64,000 nt of DNA from Bacteroidales bacterium (GTDB lineage: Bacteria; Bacteroidota; Bacteroidia; Bacteroidales; UBA932). Where the stretch lies: contig JAFYSH010000019.1 of assembly GCA_017546605.1 (NCBI GenBank), positions 1 to 64,000 of the forward strand, written 5' to 3'. Positions 8,583-17,285 of the stretch are shown in pieces. Numbering within the stretch: position 1 is the first letter of the stretch; each line of letters starts with the position of its first letter. A program made the translations under genes and the position numbers. The notes beneath the pieces are model-generated. The model was not told the DNA's origin and ran no database searches. It saw only the letters and a program-made list of their open reading frames with translations.

Positions 8583-9444
8583 GACTTGAATCCTCCTCTA
8601 AAGTTTGTAAAAACGTAGCATTTACAAAACGGACAGCCACCGGTATCGCTCGCTCATTCTCCTCTTCCGACGGGGTATATTTCGCAAACTTCACCAAGTC
8701 GGCATCCTGTAACAAGGTCTGCAATTCCGCAAATTCCTGCTCAGGCAAGGGATAATTTCTCAACAAAGCAATAATTTCCGGTGTGGTCAACTCCATCGCA
8801 CTCACCTCATAACGACGTTCGATGTAACGACGTACGGTATCGGTTACCTCGGTGTAATATTCTTTCTCTTTATGATTCTGCCACAACTTCTTGGAGCGAA
8901 TTTTATCCAACTCCCGCAATGCCACCACGTGCGCTGGATCTTCCGGTTTGGCAGGACCGAACAAAGGTCGATTCGCAGCCCGACGACGGAAATAGCGGAT
9001 TACCACAAAGAGCAGAAAGGCCAGCAACAGCCCCCCTCCGCCCCAAGGTGCCACTTCCTGAAAGGTCACCGGATAATGCATCTGCGCTTTCAGAGGCATG
9101 GGAACGAAATCCGTTGTATCCACTGCAAGGGTCGTATATTCCAGGGACAAATCACCCACATGCAACGTATCTACTTGTCCATCCGGATGCAACAAGTAAA
9201 ACTCCCGTCCGGGCACCTTGAAAGACCCACTATCGAAAGAGGTCAAGGTCGCGTGGACCTTCAAAGTCAATTCATCTTGACGCTTTGACAGGGTATCCAC
9301 ACACCAATTTTCAATAACCTCCACACCCGGTGCTGCCGGATTTTCCAACGGCTTGAGCAAAAGCTCCGTTTTCGGAGTTACCTGCAGTTGAATTTCCCAC
9401 TGGGTCTGATCACCGATCAATAAGGTATCTTTTTTCTCGTACAT
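8575..9444 (-). CDS. Bat-operon accessory membrane protein lacking a signal peptide
   Basis: This 289-residue protein occupies the position of the conserved but poorly characterised protein between DUF58 and batA in Bacteroidales. Residues 5-120 look like a beta-rich domain (DTLLIGDQTQWEIQLQV at the start). A single membrane helix follows at about 134-150 (GGGGLLLAFLLFVVIRYF), then a basic helical cytoplasmic domain rich in Arg/Glu (about 155-285). By topology the first domain should be periplasmic, yet no signal peptide is present and an in-frame stop lies just upstream of the ATG. Either the helix acts as a reverse anchor or the 5' end has been lost. Confidence 0.75.
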   Translation of the reverse strand: MYEKKDTLLIGDQTQWEIQLQVTPKTELLLKPLENPAAPGVEVIENWCVDTLSKRQDELTLKVHATLTSFDSGSFKVPGREFYLLHPDGQVDTLHVGDLSLEYTTLAVDTTDFVPMPLKAQMHYPVTFQEVAPWGGGGLLLAFLLFVVIRYFRRRAANRPLFGPAKPEDPAHVVALRELDKIRSKKLWQNHKEKEYYTEVTDTVRRYIERRYEVSAMELTTPEIIALLRNYPLPEQEFAELQTLLQDADLVKFAKYTPSEEENERAIPVAVRFVNATFLQTLEEDSSRE

Positions 9445-9449
9445 GCTTT

Positions 9450-10328
9450 CTATCTGTTTTTAAATAAGGTCACAAGACCTTTCACATAATCCTGGTCGGT
9501 TGCAATGCTCACACTATCCACCTTGTATTTTCGGAACAAAGTAGCAGTCCGAGCAAATGCCTCCTGATTCCATTGTTCATACGCTGCCCGAACTTGCCGG
9601 TCTGAAGTATCCACCCAAACGGTTTGGCCCGTCTCAGCATCCTGCATCGTCAACAAGCCCACTGCGGGCAAGGTCCGTTCCCGCTGGTCATAAAGATTGA
9701 CCACCGAAAGATCGTGGCGCCCCACCGCAATTTTCAAAGCATCCTCGTAACGAGGTTGCTGGTGCGCATCAAAATCCATCAAGTCAGAAAGCAGGAATGC
9801 GGTACAGCGTTTCTTGATCGCATTGGTCATAAAACGCAAGGCCTCTCCGATATCGGTACCGGGATGTTCTGGTTTGAACTCCAACAATTCCCGAAGAATG
9901 TGCAACAAATGGCTTCTGCCTTTTTTCGGCGGGATGAACTTCTCTACCTTGGTACTGAAAAAAAGAGCCCCCACCTTATCATTGTTCAACGAGGCAGAAA
10001 AGGCCAATACGGCCCCTACTTCCGCCATCAGCTCACGTTTCTGCTTGGAAACCGTACCAAACAGCCCAGAAGCACTCACATCCACCAAGAGCATCACCGT
10101 CAGCTCCCGCTCTTCCTCAAAAACCTTGATGTAAGGTGAGCGCAGGCGTGCTGTCACATTCCAGTCCATATTCCGGACATCATCCCCGTATTGGTATTCG
10201 CGAACCTCACTGAAGGCCATACCCCGCCCCTTAAAGGCCGAGTGGTATTCGCCAGCGAAAATCTGACGCGACAAACCGCGGGTCTTGATCTCGATCTTAC
10301 GGACTTTCTTCAGCAATTCATTTTCCAT
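9450..10328 (-). CDS. DUF58 family VWA-like protein
   Basis: DUF58 proteins accompany MoxR ATPases and are thought to be cofactors or substrates of a membrane-associated chaperone system. The ATG at 10328 gives 292 residues; a TTG 15 bp upstream is less likely. The family hallmark is at about 35-65: GRGMAFSEVREYQYGDDVRNMDWNVTAR, split here as GRGMAF..REYQYGDD..MDWNVTAR. A degenerate VWA domain follows (LLVDVSASGLFG near 85-96, FLLSDLMDFD near 180). No membrane segment is evident, so it is probably cytosolic. It lies 18 bp after moxR and 5 bp before the next gene. Confidence 0.88.
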   Translation of the reverse strand: MENELLKKVRKIEIKTRGLSRQIFAGEYHSAFKGRGMAFSEVREYQYGDDVRNMDWNVTARLRSPYIKVFEEERELTVMLLVDVSASGLFGTVSKQKRELMAEVGAVLAFSASLNNDKVGALFFSTKVEKFIPPKKGRSHLLHILRELLEFKPEHPGTDIGEALRFMTNAIKKRCTAFLLSDLMDFDAHQQPRYEDALKIAVGRHDLSVVNLYDQRERTLPAVGLLTMQDAETGQTVWVDTSDRQVRAAYEQWNQEAFARTATLFRKYKVDSVSIATDQDYVKGLVTLFKNR

Positions 10329-10346
10329 CTGCACGGCCTCCAATGA

Positions 10347-11339
10347 CTACGGAACTTCTACTGCGTTCAGGATCTCAGCAATAATATTTTCCGATGTAAT
10401 ATTTTCAGCTTCAGCCTCGTAGGTCAATCCAATCCGGTGACGCAACACCTCGTAGCACACGGCACGCACATCTTCCGGAATTACATAACCCCGACGTTTG
10501 ATAAATGCGTAAGCCTTAGCTGCCATCGCCAACGAAATGCTGGCCCGAGGAGATCCACCATAAGCAATCAGATCTTTCAACTTATCCAAACCATATGCCT
10601 CCGGGGTACGGGTTGCATAGACAATATCCACAATGTAACGTTCGATTTTTTCATCCATATAAACTTCTCGAACGACACTTCTGGCGCGAACAATGTCCTC
10701 CGGAGTCACAACCGGACTCGCTTTCGGAAAAGAACCAGTATTGTTCATCCGAATAATCAGACGCTCTTCCTCTTTCTTCGGATAGGATACCACAACTTTG
10801 AGCATAAAACGGTCCACTTGCGCTTCCGGAAGCGGATACGTTCCTTCCTGCTCAATCGGGTTTTGGGTTGCCATTACCAGGAAGGGCTTCGGCAACGGGA
10901 AAGTCTCATCCCCAATTGTCACTTGACGCTCCTGCATCGCCTCCAACAATGCAGATTGCACTTTTGCCGGAGAACGGTTGATTTCATCCGCCAAAACAAA
11001 ATTGGCAAAAATCGGCCCCTTTTTGATTTGGAACTGTTCCGTCTTCTGACTATAAATCAACGTACCCAACACATCCGCAGGCAAAAGGTCCGGCGTAAAT
11101 TGAATACGATTAAATTTCGCATCCACCGCTTGAGACAACGTATTAATAGCCAATGTCTTTGCAAGACCCGGCACCCCTTCCAGCAGAATGTGTCCATCGG
11201 CCAGCAAGCCAATCAAAAGGTTCTCTACCAAATGCTTTTGGCCGACAATGACCTTGTTCATTTCCATTGCCAACAGGTCCACGAATGCGCTTTCCCGTTG
11301 AATCCTGTCGTTCAATTCTTTGATATTAACGTGATCCAT
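10347..11339 (-). CDS. moxR: MoxR family AAA+ ATPase
   Basis: A 330-residue AAA+ ATPase of the MoxR family that heads the bat operon. Walker A is GVPGLAKT (55-62) and Walker B is FVLADEI with Asp118-Glu119. The sensor-1 region is MATQNPIEQEGTYPLPEAQ (about 155-173), the most typical MoxR stretch. The C-terminal lid includes GGSPRAS near 275. MoxR proteins act as chaperone-like ATPases that mature or load metal into VWA partners, here presumably DUF58, BatA and BatB. The gene is divergent from truA, with a possible -7 element at 11371-11378. Confidence 0.95.
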   Translation of the reverse strand: MDHVNIKELNDRIQRESAFVDLLAMEMNKVIVGQKHLVENLLIGLLADGHILLEGVPGLAKTLAINTLSQAVDAKFNRIQFTPDLLPADVLGTLIYSQKTEQFQIKKGPIFANFVLADEINRSPAKVQSALLEAMQERQVTIGDETFPLPKPFLVMATQNPIEQEGTYPLPEAQVDRFMLKVVVSYPKKEEERLIIRMNNTGSFPKASPVVTPEDIVRARSVVREVYMDEKIERYIVDIVYATRTPEAYGLDKLKDLIAYGGSPRASISLAMAAKAYAFIKRRGYVIPEDVRAVCYEVLRHRIGLTYEAEAENITSENIIAEILNAVEVP

Positions 11340-11353
11340 ATTAAATATTGTTG

Positions 11354-11361
11354 TATTTTTG
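11354..11361 (+). promoter_or_regulatory. candidate -7 element for truA
   Basis: TATTTTTG matches TAnnTTTG and lies 41 bp before the truA start. No TTTG is found 19-21 bp upstream, so only half of the promoter is supported. Confidence 0.35.
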
Positions 11362-11370
11362 TGCGTATTT

Positions 11371-11378
11371 CAAAACTA
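11371..11378 (-). promoter_or_regulatory. candidate -7 element for the moxR-bat operon
   Basis: The minus strand reads TAGTTTTG, a match to TAnnTTTG, 31 bp upstream of the moxR ATG. A -33 TTTG is not seen at the usual distance. The predicted start site nearly coincides with that of the divergent truA element. Confidence 0.4.
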
Positions 11379-11402
11379 CAAATTTAAACATTCATTTTAG
11401 AA

Positions 11403-12233
11403 ATGAGGTACTTTATTTCTCTCTCTTACTGCGGAACAGGTTTCAGCGGCTGGCAAATACAGCCGAATGCTCCCAGTGTGGAGGAAGAATTGGAAAAAGG
11501 GCTCACCCTTTTATTGGGCCATCCTGTGGATGTTGTGGGTGCCGGCAGAACAGATGCCGGCGTGCATGCCAGCTCATTCGTTGCCCATTTTGACTTTCCT
11601 CATTTTGATTTGAGCGATCAAACTGATCGGTTGTGCTACAAATTGAATGCCATCCTGCATCCAGGGATCAGCATCCATCACATCGGCGCCATACATGACC
11701 AAGCCCATGCCCGCTTTGACGCCACATCCCGTCAATATTTATACTTCATCCACCTACAGAAAAATCCCTTCATCGCTTCGCACTCCTGGTACTGCAAATA
11801 TGACTTGGATTTTGATCGGATGAACCAAGCCGCACAACGGCTGTTGGGCCGTAGAGATTTCAGTTGCTTTGAAAAAGTAAACGGAGGAAATGCCACCTCC
11901 ATCTGCGAATTGACCGAAGCAATCTGGAAGCCCTACATCCCCTCGTTGGATCAACTCGGCACACCGAAGCATGATTTGGCACAGAGTTTGCCGAATTCCG
12001 AAAAATACCCTTATTTTGTGTTTTCAATCCGGGGTAACCGCTTCCTTCGCAACATGGTGAGGGCGATCGTGGGATCTCTGATTGAAATCGGAAGAGGAAA
12101 ACAAGCTCCGAAGTGGATCGACGAGCTCCTGCAAGAAGGCAATCGTTCTTCGGCTGGGCAATCGGTTCCTGGCCACGCCCTATTCCTTTCCGACATTACC
12201 TACCCTTACCCCCTACCTTGGGAGAAGAAATAA
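11403..12233 (+). CDS. truA: tRNA pseudouridine(38-40) synthase
   Basis: TruA isomerises uridines 38-40 in the anticodon arm of many tRNAs. The 276-residue protein has the catalytic segment VVGAGRTDAGVHA (about 44-56) with the invariant Asp in GRTDAGVHA. Other family segments are HARFDATSRQYLYFIH (about 102-117) and FLRNMVRAIVGSLIEIGRG near 215-233. Length and start agree with the family. The next gene, exbB, starts 23 bp downstream, so truA probably leads an operon with the unrelated exbB-exbD-tonB genes. Confidence 0.96.
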   Translation: MRYFISLSYCGTGFSGWQIQPNAPSVEEELEKGLTLLLGHPVDVVGAGRTDAGVHASSFVAHFDFPHFDLSDQTDRLCYKLNAILHPGISIHHIGAIHDQAHARFDATSRQYLYFIHLQKNPFIASHSWYCKYDLDFDRMNQAAQRLLGRRDFSCFEKVNGGNATSICELTEAIWKPYIPSLDQLGTPKHDLAQSLPNSEKYPYFVFSIRGNRFLRNMVRAIVGSLIEIGRGKQAPKWIDELLQEGNRSSAGQSVPGHALFLSDITYPYPLPWEKK

Positions 12234-12256
12234 CCGAATAAAAAACCAATAACAAT

Positions 12257-12949
12257 ATGCTATTCAATTTGTTACAAGCAGACGCCGCAGCTGTACTGGA
12301 TGCAGCTCTTCCGGTTCAAGAAGAAATGTCTTTTTCACTCATCCAAATGGCCATCAAAGGCGGTTGGTTGATGATTCCCCTCCTACTACTCTCTTTTATC
12401 GCACTCTACATCTTTGGAGAACGTTGGTGGGCCATCCGCAAATCCGCACAAATCGACCCCAATTTCATGAACGATATTCACGACGCCATTCACCAAGGCC
12501 GTCTGGAAACCGCATTGGACCTTTGCAAAAACTCCGAGTCTCCGATTGCCCGCATGGTTGAAAAAGGAATTGAACGCATTGGAAGACCCTTGTCCGACAT
12601 TCAAGCTGCCGTCGAAAATATCGGCAACGTTGAAATTGCTCGTCTGGAAAAAGGACTGCCGATGCTGGCGACTATTTCCGGAGGTGCTCCGATGATCGGT
12701 TTCCTCGGAACAGTTATGGGAATGATCCAGGCCTTCTTCAACATGGCACAAGCCGGTAACAACATCGACATCTCCCTGCTTTCTGGAGGTATTTACACCG
12801 CGATGGTGACCACTGTAGCCGGTCTGTTTGTCGGTATTTTGGCCTACTTTGGATACAACTTCCTCACCGCCAAAATCTCAGACTTGATCTTCAAAATGGA
12901 AAACAACACCATTGAGTTCATGGACTTGCTCCACGAACCTGCAGAATAA
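12257..12949 (+). CDS. exbB: ExbB/TolQ/MotA family proton-channel protein
   Basis: This 230-residue inner-membrane protein has three membrane segments: about 36-53, then a pair near 133-158 and 175-200. The second half carries the ExbB/TolQ signature (GGAPMIGFLGTVMGMIQAF and GGIYTAMVTTVAGLFVGI). With ExbD it forms a proton-driven motor that energises TonB and, through it, outer-membrane receptors such as SusC. The N-terminus is somewhat longer than TolQ, as is common in Bacteroidota. It is followed after 15 bp by exbD. Confidence 0.92.
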   Translation: MLFNLLQADAAAVLDAALPVQEEMSFSLIQMAIKGGWLMIPLLLLSFIALYIFGERWWAIRKSAQIDPNFMNDIHDAIHQGRLETALDLCKNSESPIARMVEKGIERIGRPLSDIQAAVENIGNVEIARLEKGLPMLATISGGAPMIGFLGTVMGMIQAFFNMAQAGNNIDISLLSGGIYTAMVTTVAGLFVGILAYFGYNFLTAKISDLIFKMENNTIEFMDLLHEPAE

Positions 12950-12964
12950 CAAGGAGAATCTACA

Positions 12965-13378
12965 ATGGCCCTCAAACACAGAACCAAAGTTGATCCCTCA
13001 TTTTCGATGTCCTCAATGACGGACATCGTCTTTCTGTTGTTGATCTTTTTCTTGGTAACCTCAACCCTGGTGAACCCCAATGCACTCAAGCTACTGTTGC
13101 CCAAAAGTACCAACCAAGTAGCGGCAAAGGCCACCATGAGTATCTCCATCAAGCACCACGCAAAAAGCAACCACTTTACGTTCCACGTCAACGGCAAAGA
13201 AAAACCGGTTGCCTTTGATCAAGTGGAAGCGGAACTCCAACGGCTTTTACAAGATCAAGAAGACCCTACGTTCTCCATCTATGCGGATAAAACAGTCCCG
13301 GTAGAACACGTGGTCAATCTTATGAACATTGCTAAACGCAACAAATACAAAGTCATTCTGGCTACCGCACCCGAATAG
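12965..13378 (+). CDS. exbD: ExbD/TolR family biopolymer transport protein
   Basis: A 137-residue protein with a short cytoplasmic tail, one membrane helix (about 19-37) and a periplasmic domain. The proton-path Asp is present at position 20 in SMTDIVFLLL. The periplasmic part ends with the ExbD-type fold (VPVEHVVNLMNIAKRNKYKVILATAPE). It works with the adjacent ExbB and TonB. The tonB ATG lies 13 bp after the stop codon. Confidence 0.92.
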   Translation: MALKHRTKVDPSFSMSSMTDIVFLLLIFFLVTSTLVNPNALKLLLPKSTNQVAAKATMSISIKHHAKSNHFTFHVNGKEKPVAFDQVEAELQRLLQDQEDPTFSIYADKTVPVEHVVNLMNIAKRNKYKVILATAPE

Positions 13379-13391
13379 ACCACCAATACCC

Positions 13392-14168
13392 ATGAAACAA
13401 AACGACCGGAAATATGAATCACCCTTCGACCGCACAGCCCGCCTTGCCGGTGGAGCTGTTGCGGTGGCTTTTCATGCCCTTTTGATTGGCGTATCATTCC
13501 ATGCCGGTTTCAAATACCTCTATCCACCTCCGGCAGAACAGGGAATCCTCCTGGAATTTGTCGAAGACGAGCCCAAACCCATCCAAGTCAAGACCGGAAA
13601 CGAGCCTCGTGCCACCCAAGCAACCCCCAACAGTGAGGTGCGGTTGGTACAACGTTCGGAAGCCCAAGTTCAAGCAATTGCCGAAAATCGAAGCATTGAA
13701 ACAACCATGGGCAACGAGGGTGACGTTGCCCTCCCCGAACCAGAACGCAAAAAAGAAATCAAGCAAAGGGCGCTCTTTTCCAGCACGCGCAACAGACAAG
13801 ACTCTGTTGCAATTCAAGTTGCTGAAGAAGTCACCCCGAATCTCCGGGCTGGTCATGTCCAAGGCAATACCACCATTGGCAACGAAGAAGGAACCCCCAG
13901 TGCAATAGTTAGTGGGCGAAATGTCAAAGGCTCCTTGCCTGAACCGGCCTACCCGCGCCAAGTATCTGGCCAAGTAGTCGTCCGTATCCTAGTAAACCAA
14001 TATGGAGATGTCACCACAGCTATTCCCGGAGCAAAAGGAACGACCATTCAAGATGACACCATTTGGGAGGCTGCCAAACAAGCCGCTTTAAAAGCGAAAT
14101 TCAACATAGACGCAAAGGCACCGGCTACTCAAGAAGGCACCATTACGTACCAATTCCGTTTAAAATAA
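13392..14168 (+). CDS. tonB: TonB-like energy transducer
   Basis: The ATG at 13392 gives 258 residues; an upstream in-frame start inside exbD is rejected because it would precede the membrane anchor with unrelated sequence. One membrane helix is at about 20-40. A long polar linker (50-175) contains Lys/Glu/Pro but no classic Pro-Lys repeats. The TonB C-terminal domain is at about 178-258, starting LPEPAYPRQVSGQVVVRILVN. It should link ExbB/ExbD to outer-membrane TonB-dependent receptors. It could serve a specific receptor, since several TonB copies are usual in Bacteroidota. A bidirectional terminator follows. Confidence 0.87.
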   Translation: MKQNDRKYESPFDRTARLAGGAVAVAFHALLIGVSFHAGFKYLYPPPAEQGILLEFVEDEPKPIQVKTGNEPRATQATPNSEVRLVQRSEAQVQAIAENRSIETTMGNEGDVALPEPERKKEIKQRALFSSTRNRQDSVAIQVAEEVTPNLRAGHVQGNTTIGNEEGTPSAIVSGRNVKGSLPEPAYPRQVSGQVVVRILVNQYGDVTTAIPGAKGTTIQDDTIWEAAKQAALKAKFNIDAKAPATQEGTITYQFRLK

Positions 14169-14184
14169 TCCCTGTGCATTCGTA

Positions 14185-14240
14185 AAAAGAAGGAGGGGTG
14201 ACCAATCCGTCATTTGACGTTTTAGTCACCCCTTTCTTCA
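14185..14240. terminator. bidirectional terminator between tonB and the FnIII lipoprotein gene
   Basis: A stem with GGGGTGAC at 195-202 of the 14 kb block (14195-14202) pairs with GTCACCCC at 14225-14232 and is extended by purine/pyrimidine flanks (GAAGGA with TTTCTTC). The loop holds a smaller hairpin (14208-14219). It lies between the two convergent stop codons. Confidence 0.8.
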
Positions 14241-14254
14241 TCTACATCGAAGAA

Positions 14255-17158
14255 CTAGTTCTTACGATTCATTTTGACCAAATTTTCTTTGTTCTTTTCG
14301 AATTGCTCGTGTGTTACAAAGTTATAATTCACAACTTGGTATTCTACCGGTTTCTTCGCTGAGAATACGGTACGAGCATAAGGTCTGTTCGGAGTAGTTA
14401 CATTTTGTGCAGCACGGGTTTGCTCGATCTTTTGACGATTAGGAGCCGCAACTTCTGCGTCGTCACCATTCCATCCACGAGTCAATACCACCTCTGAAAT
14501 AACTTGGTAACCCACTACTGACAAACCATAATAATCGTAAACTACGTTCGGATAAGCTTGAATACCGTAGTAGTCGATCGGTTTTACGGTAATGGTGTTG
14601 CGATCATCCGCTACTTCTACCGGGAATGCCGGCCATGCTTCATCCTCAACAGGGCCCAAAACTTGAGCGCTCCAGTCTTGAGCCAAACCACCCATGTAAA
14701 GCGGATAGTAATAGTTCCAATTGGTCATCGGGTACAAACATTCGCTGTTGATCGGAGCGGTTACATTACCTTCTTGATCCACTTCCAGATACCATTTTTG
14801 ACCGAAATCATAGAACAGTGCAGCATTGTTTACAGAACTATGATCCGGATTGATAAAGAGTTCGTAGGGAGAAGCTGAGGTCAACACACCTTCCCAAGTA
14901 GCTCCAAAGTCATAACCCAAGCAAACCATTCTGTTTTGGCTACGAACGTCTTCTTCAAAGATCATACTTTCTTCTTTGAAGTTTTCATAGATAGACGTTG
15001 TTTCGTCACGATCAAATCCAGCAGCCTCGTACATTGCATAAATGTCTTCCGGAAGGGTCTCAGGATAGTAAGGATTTCCAATTACCACTTTTGAAACAAT
15101 TTCCATTTCATAAGTAACGTAATCCCAAATATCGTAATCGTATTCTTGGTAAGAAATGGTAGCTGTAGCAGTCCACTCTCCTTCCAATTCTGAGAACAAA
15201 TCTGATTCTACACGTTCTTTCGGAGTAACGCGAGGAGTTGTGTTATCTGCGATAGCTCGGCAACCTTCTGCATCCAAATCTTCGCGTGTTCCCTCAATAT
15301 TTTCACCGGCAACCACAAGACGAGTGGTGTAATTGGGCAATGATGTAAAGCTTACATTCAAACCTTCATCGGAGTTGATCGCTGCTACGTCCGCATCTGA
15401 GAAAGGATTACCATTCACATCCATCAAATCATTGTAACCAGAGTATTCCAATTCCGCATTCCATTTACGGATATAATCCGCCATGTAGTAAGCTGCATCC
15501 AGATCTTTGTTGGGAGCTTTCACATTGAACCATACGTGGTAAGCATCCCCTTCATTCGGGTTCTCAATGGGTGTTACCTCTACAGTCGGGGCAGGCAATG
15601 TCGGAGCCGGGAAATTGATTGCATGGAACTCATAGCATTGAGTAGTACCATTCTCATCACCCAAACCAACCGCCAAAACATAGTAGGTTTCATCCGGATA
15701 AATGTAGAAGAATTCATCCAAAGGAATTTCAACGGGTCCAGCCAATGACATAGCTTGAAACATATATGCCGCATTCCAAGAAGTCACATACCATTGCAAC
15801 AGGTCTTCGTTGTCATTCAAGTAAGGAAGAATTGAATACAAAGTCCATGAGTCTGCCATGAGAACGCAATAAGCCACTACTTCAGGATCCGGATTAAAAC
15901 GGATAACACCACCCTTCGGAGTCAAGCCAGAATCGTCGTAATTCAAACTTGCATCCAACACACCAGGGGCTTGCATCATGATTTCTTCATGGCTGTAGAA
16001 GCCACTCCAATAACCGGACTCATCATAACCAGCCGCTTGACGAGGTTGAACTCCTCCGTTGTTATAATCTTGATAGAAGGCTTCATAATCAAACATCGCT
16101 GCGTAATAACCAGGACCCCATCCCCAATCATCTGCATCGGTATAAGCAAATTCTCCAAAAAGCAGAATTTCCGGTTGGCCCGGCACAATCGGATCGTAAT
16201 AAGTCATCACTTCACCTTCATATTCATCAATTACCGGATCACCATTTGCATCACGAAGGATTGAATTTTCTTCATTGGCGACAAAGGTAGTATCGTTGAT
16301 GAAATAGTTATGGTAGGTATGATCTTCGTTGTTGATAAAATCAGCATCCGGAGTATAGCCGTACCATGATTCCTTTTTCATGTTGTAGGTCGCCAAATCC
16401 GTAAAGCCCCATTTTACCACGTTGCCAGCTTCTTTGACTGATTCGGGGACACGTACACGCACTTTGAACTCACGGTGGGTAATGTCATAAATAGCCACAG
16501 CTTCTTCGTTGTCCAAGGTAGTGAATTCCAAAGTCGGAATTTCAGCCACATATTGGTTTTCAGCAATGCGCGCTGCAAAAGATACAACGTAAGAAGTATT
16601 GAAAGTCAAATCACCCACAGTCACCGGAGTTTCTCCATCCTCGCATGCAACAACAGTTCCTTCTTCAAACAATTGGAGGGGATCCTCGTAAGTCGCTCCT
16701 TGGGTCACAGCATACGCAAATGCTTCTACGTTTTGGGTGGTTACGATGGCGGTGAAAGAAGTGTAATCAAACTCTTTCATTTCTACAGAGAAAACAACGG
16801 TAGAACCTCCTTCAAAATTCACTTCCAAAGTGCCAAACTCTGAATCCAAATACTGCGCATTTGCAGAGGTAGCCTTTACTTTAAAGGTGTAGGTACCAGC
16901 TTCCAAGTCTTTGAATGAAACTTCGGTTGCGGTGGTGGTTACGGCTTCCAAGTCGTTCAACTTATAAGTGTAGCTATCAGCATACTCTACAGCCGTCCAT
17001 GCTACGGTAAAACCAGTAGCCTGAGTTGAGGTAACAGCAGGTGCCGGAGTTGCCAACTGGGTAGGATCTCCTTTAACCGGATCTTCCTTACAGCCAACTG
17101 CAGCAAACACTGCAAAGGAAGCCACTGCAAGCGACTTCCACAAATTTTTGAACTTCAT
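14255..17158 (-). CDS. large FnIII-containing surface lipoprotein
   Basis: A 967-residue lipoprotein with an SPII signal ending at Cys23 (FAAVGC) followed by KED, which resembles the K-(D/E)2 export signal for surface display in Bacteroidota. After the anchor comes DPTQLATP and a fibronectin type III-like domain (about 36-113). A second beta domain follows (about 118-215). The rest is rich in Asp, Glu, Tyr and Trp, including long repetitive segments of no recognised family. The first two domains are paralogous to the lipoprotein at 25731-27167. Function is unknown; binding of a polymer or a host/partner protein is a guess. A full consensus promoter precedes it. Confidence 0.8.
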   Translation of the reverse strand: MKFKNLWKSLAVASFAVFAAVGCKEDPVKGDPTQLATPAPAVTSTQATGFTVAWTAVEYADSYTYKLNDLEAVTTTATEVSFKDLEAGTYTFKVKATSANAQYLDSEFGTLEVNFEGGSTVVFSVEMKEFDYTSFTAIVTTQNVEAFAYAVTQGATYEDPLQLFEEGTVVACEDGETPVTVGDLTFNTSYVVSFAARIAENQYVAEIPTLEFTTLDNEEAVAIYDITHREFKVRVRVPESVKEAGNVVKWGFTDLATYNMKKESWYGYTPDADFINNEDHTYHNYFINDTTFVANEENSILRDANGDPVIDEYEGEVMTYYDPIVPGQPEILLFGEFAYTDADDWGWGPGYYAAMFDYEAFYQDYNNGGVQPRQAAGYDESGYWSGFYSHEEIMMQAPGVLDASLNYDDSGLTPKGGVIRFNPDPEVVAYCVLMADSWTLYSILPYLNDNEDLLQWYVTSWNAAYMFQAMSLAGPVEIPLDEFFYIYPDETYYVLAVGLGDENGTTQCYEFHAINFPAPTLPAPTVEVTPIENPNEGDAYHVWFNVKAPNKDLDAAYYMADYIRKWNAELEYSGYNDLMDVNGNPFSDADVAAINSDEGLNVSFTSLPNYTTRLVVAGENIEGTREDLDAEGCRAIADNTTPRVTPKERVESDLFSELEGEWTATATISYQEYDYDIWDYVTYEMEIVSKVVIGNPYYPETLPEDIYAMYEAAGFDRDETTSIYENFKEESMIFEEDVRSQNRMVCLGYDFGATWEGVLTSASPYELFINPDHSSVNNAALFYDFGQKWYLEVDQEGNVTAPINSECLYPMTNWNYYYPLYMGGLAQDWSAQVLGPVEDEAWPAFPVEVADDRNTITVKPIDYYGIQAYPNVVYDYYGLSVVGYQVISEVVLTRGWNGDDAEVAAPNRQKIEQTRAAQNVTTPNRPYARTVFSAKKPVEYQVVNYNFVTHEQFEKNKENLVKMNRKN

Positions 17159-17218
17159 AATGAAAAGAAATAAGGTTTATAAAAAGTTTATACTATCCCA
17201 ATTTGGGAAAAGGTATTA

Positions 17219-17250
17219 CAAAAATAGACTGATTTCACCAATAATACAAA
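17219..17250 (-). promoter_or_regulatory. promoter of the large lipoprotein gene (TTTG-N20-TAnnTTTG)
   Basis: On the minus strand TTTG (17250-17247) is followed after 20 bp by TATTTTTG (17226-17219). The leader to the ATG at 17158 is about 55 nt and contains a short palindrome (TCCCA-att-TGGGA) at 17197-17209. Confidence 0.75.
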
Positions 17251-17285
17251 CATCTAATCACTAAAATTCAATACAATAATAAAGT

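Noticed and set aside
13329..13391. Upstream start for tonB inside exbD
   Set aside because: It would add residues read out of frame from exbD; the ATG at 13392 starts a normal cytoplasmic tail before the membrane helix.
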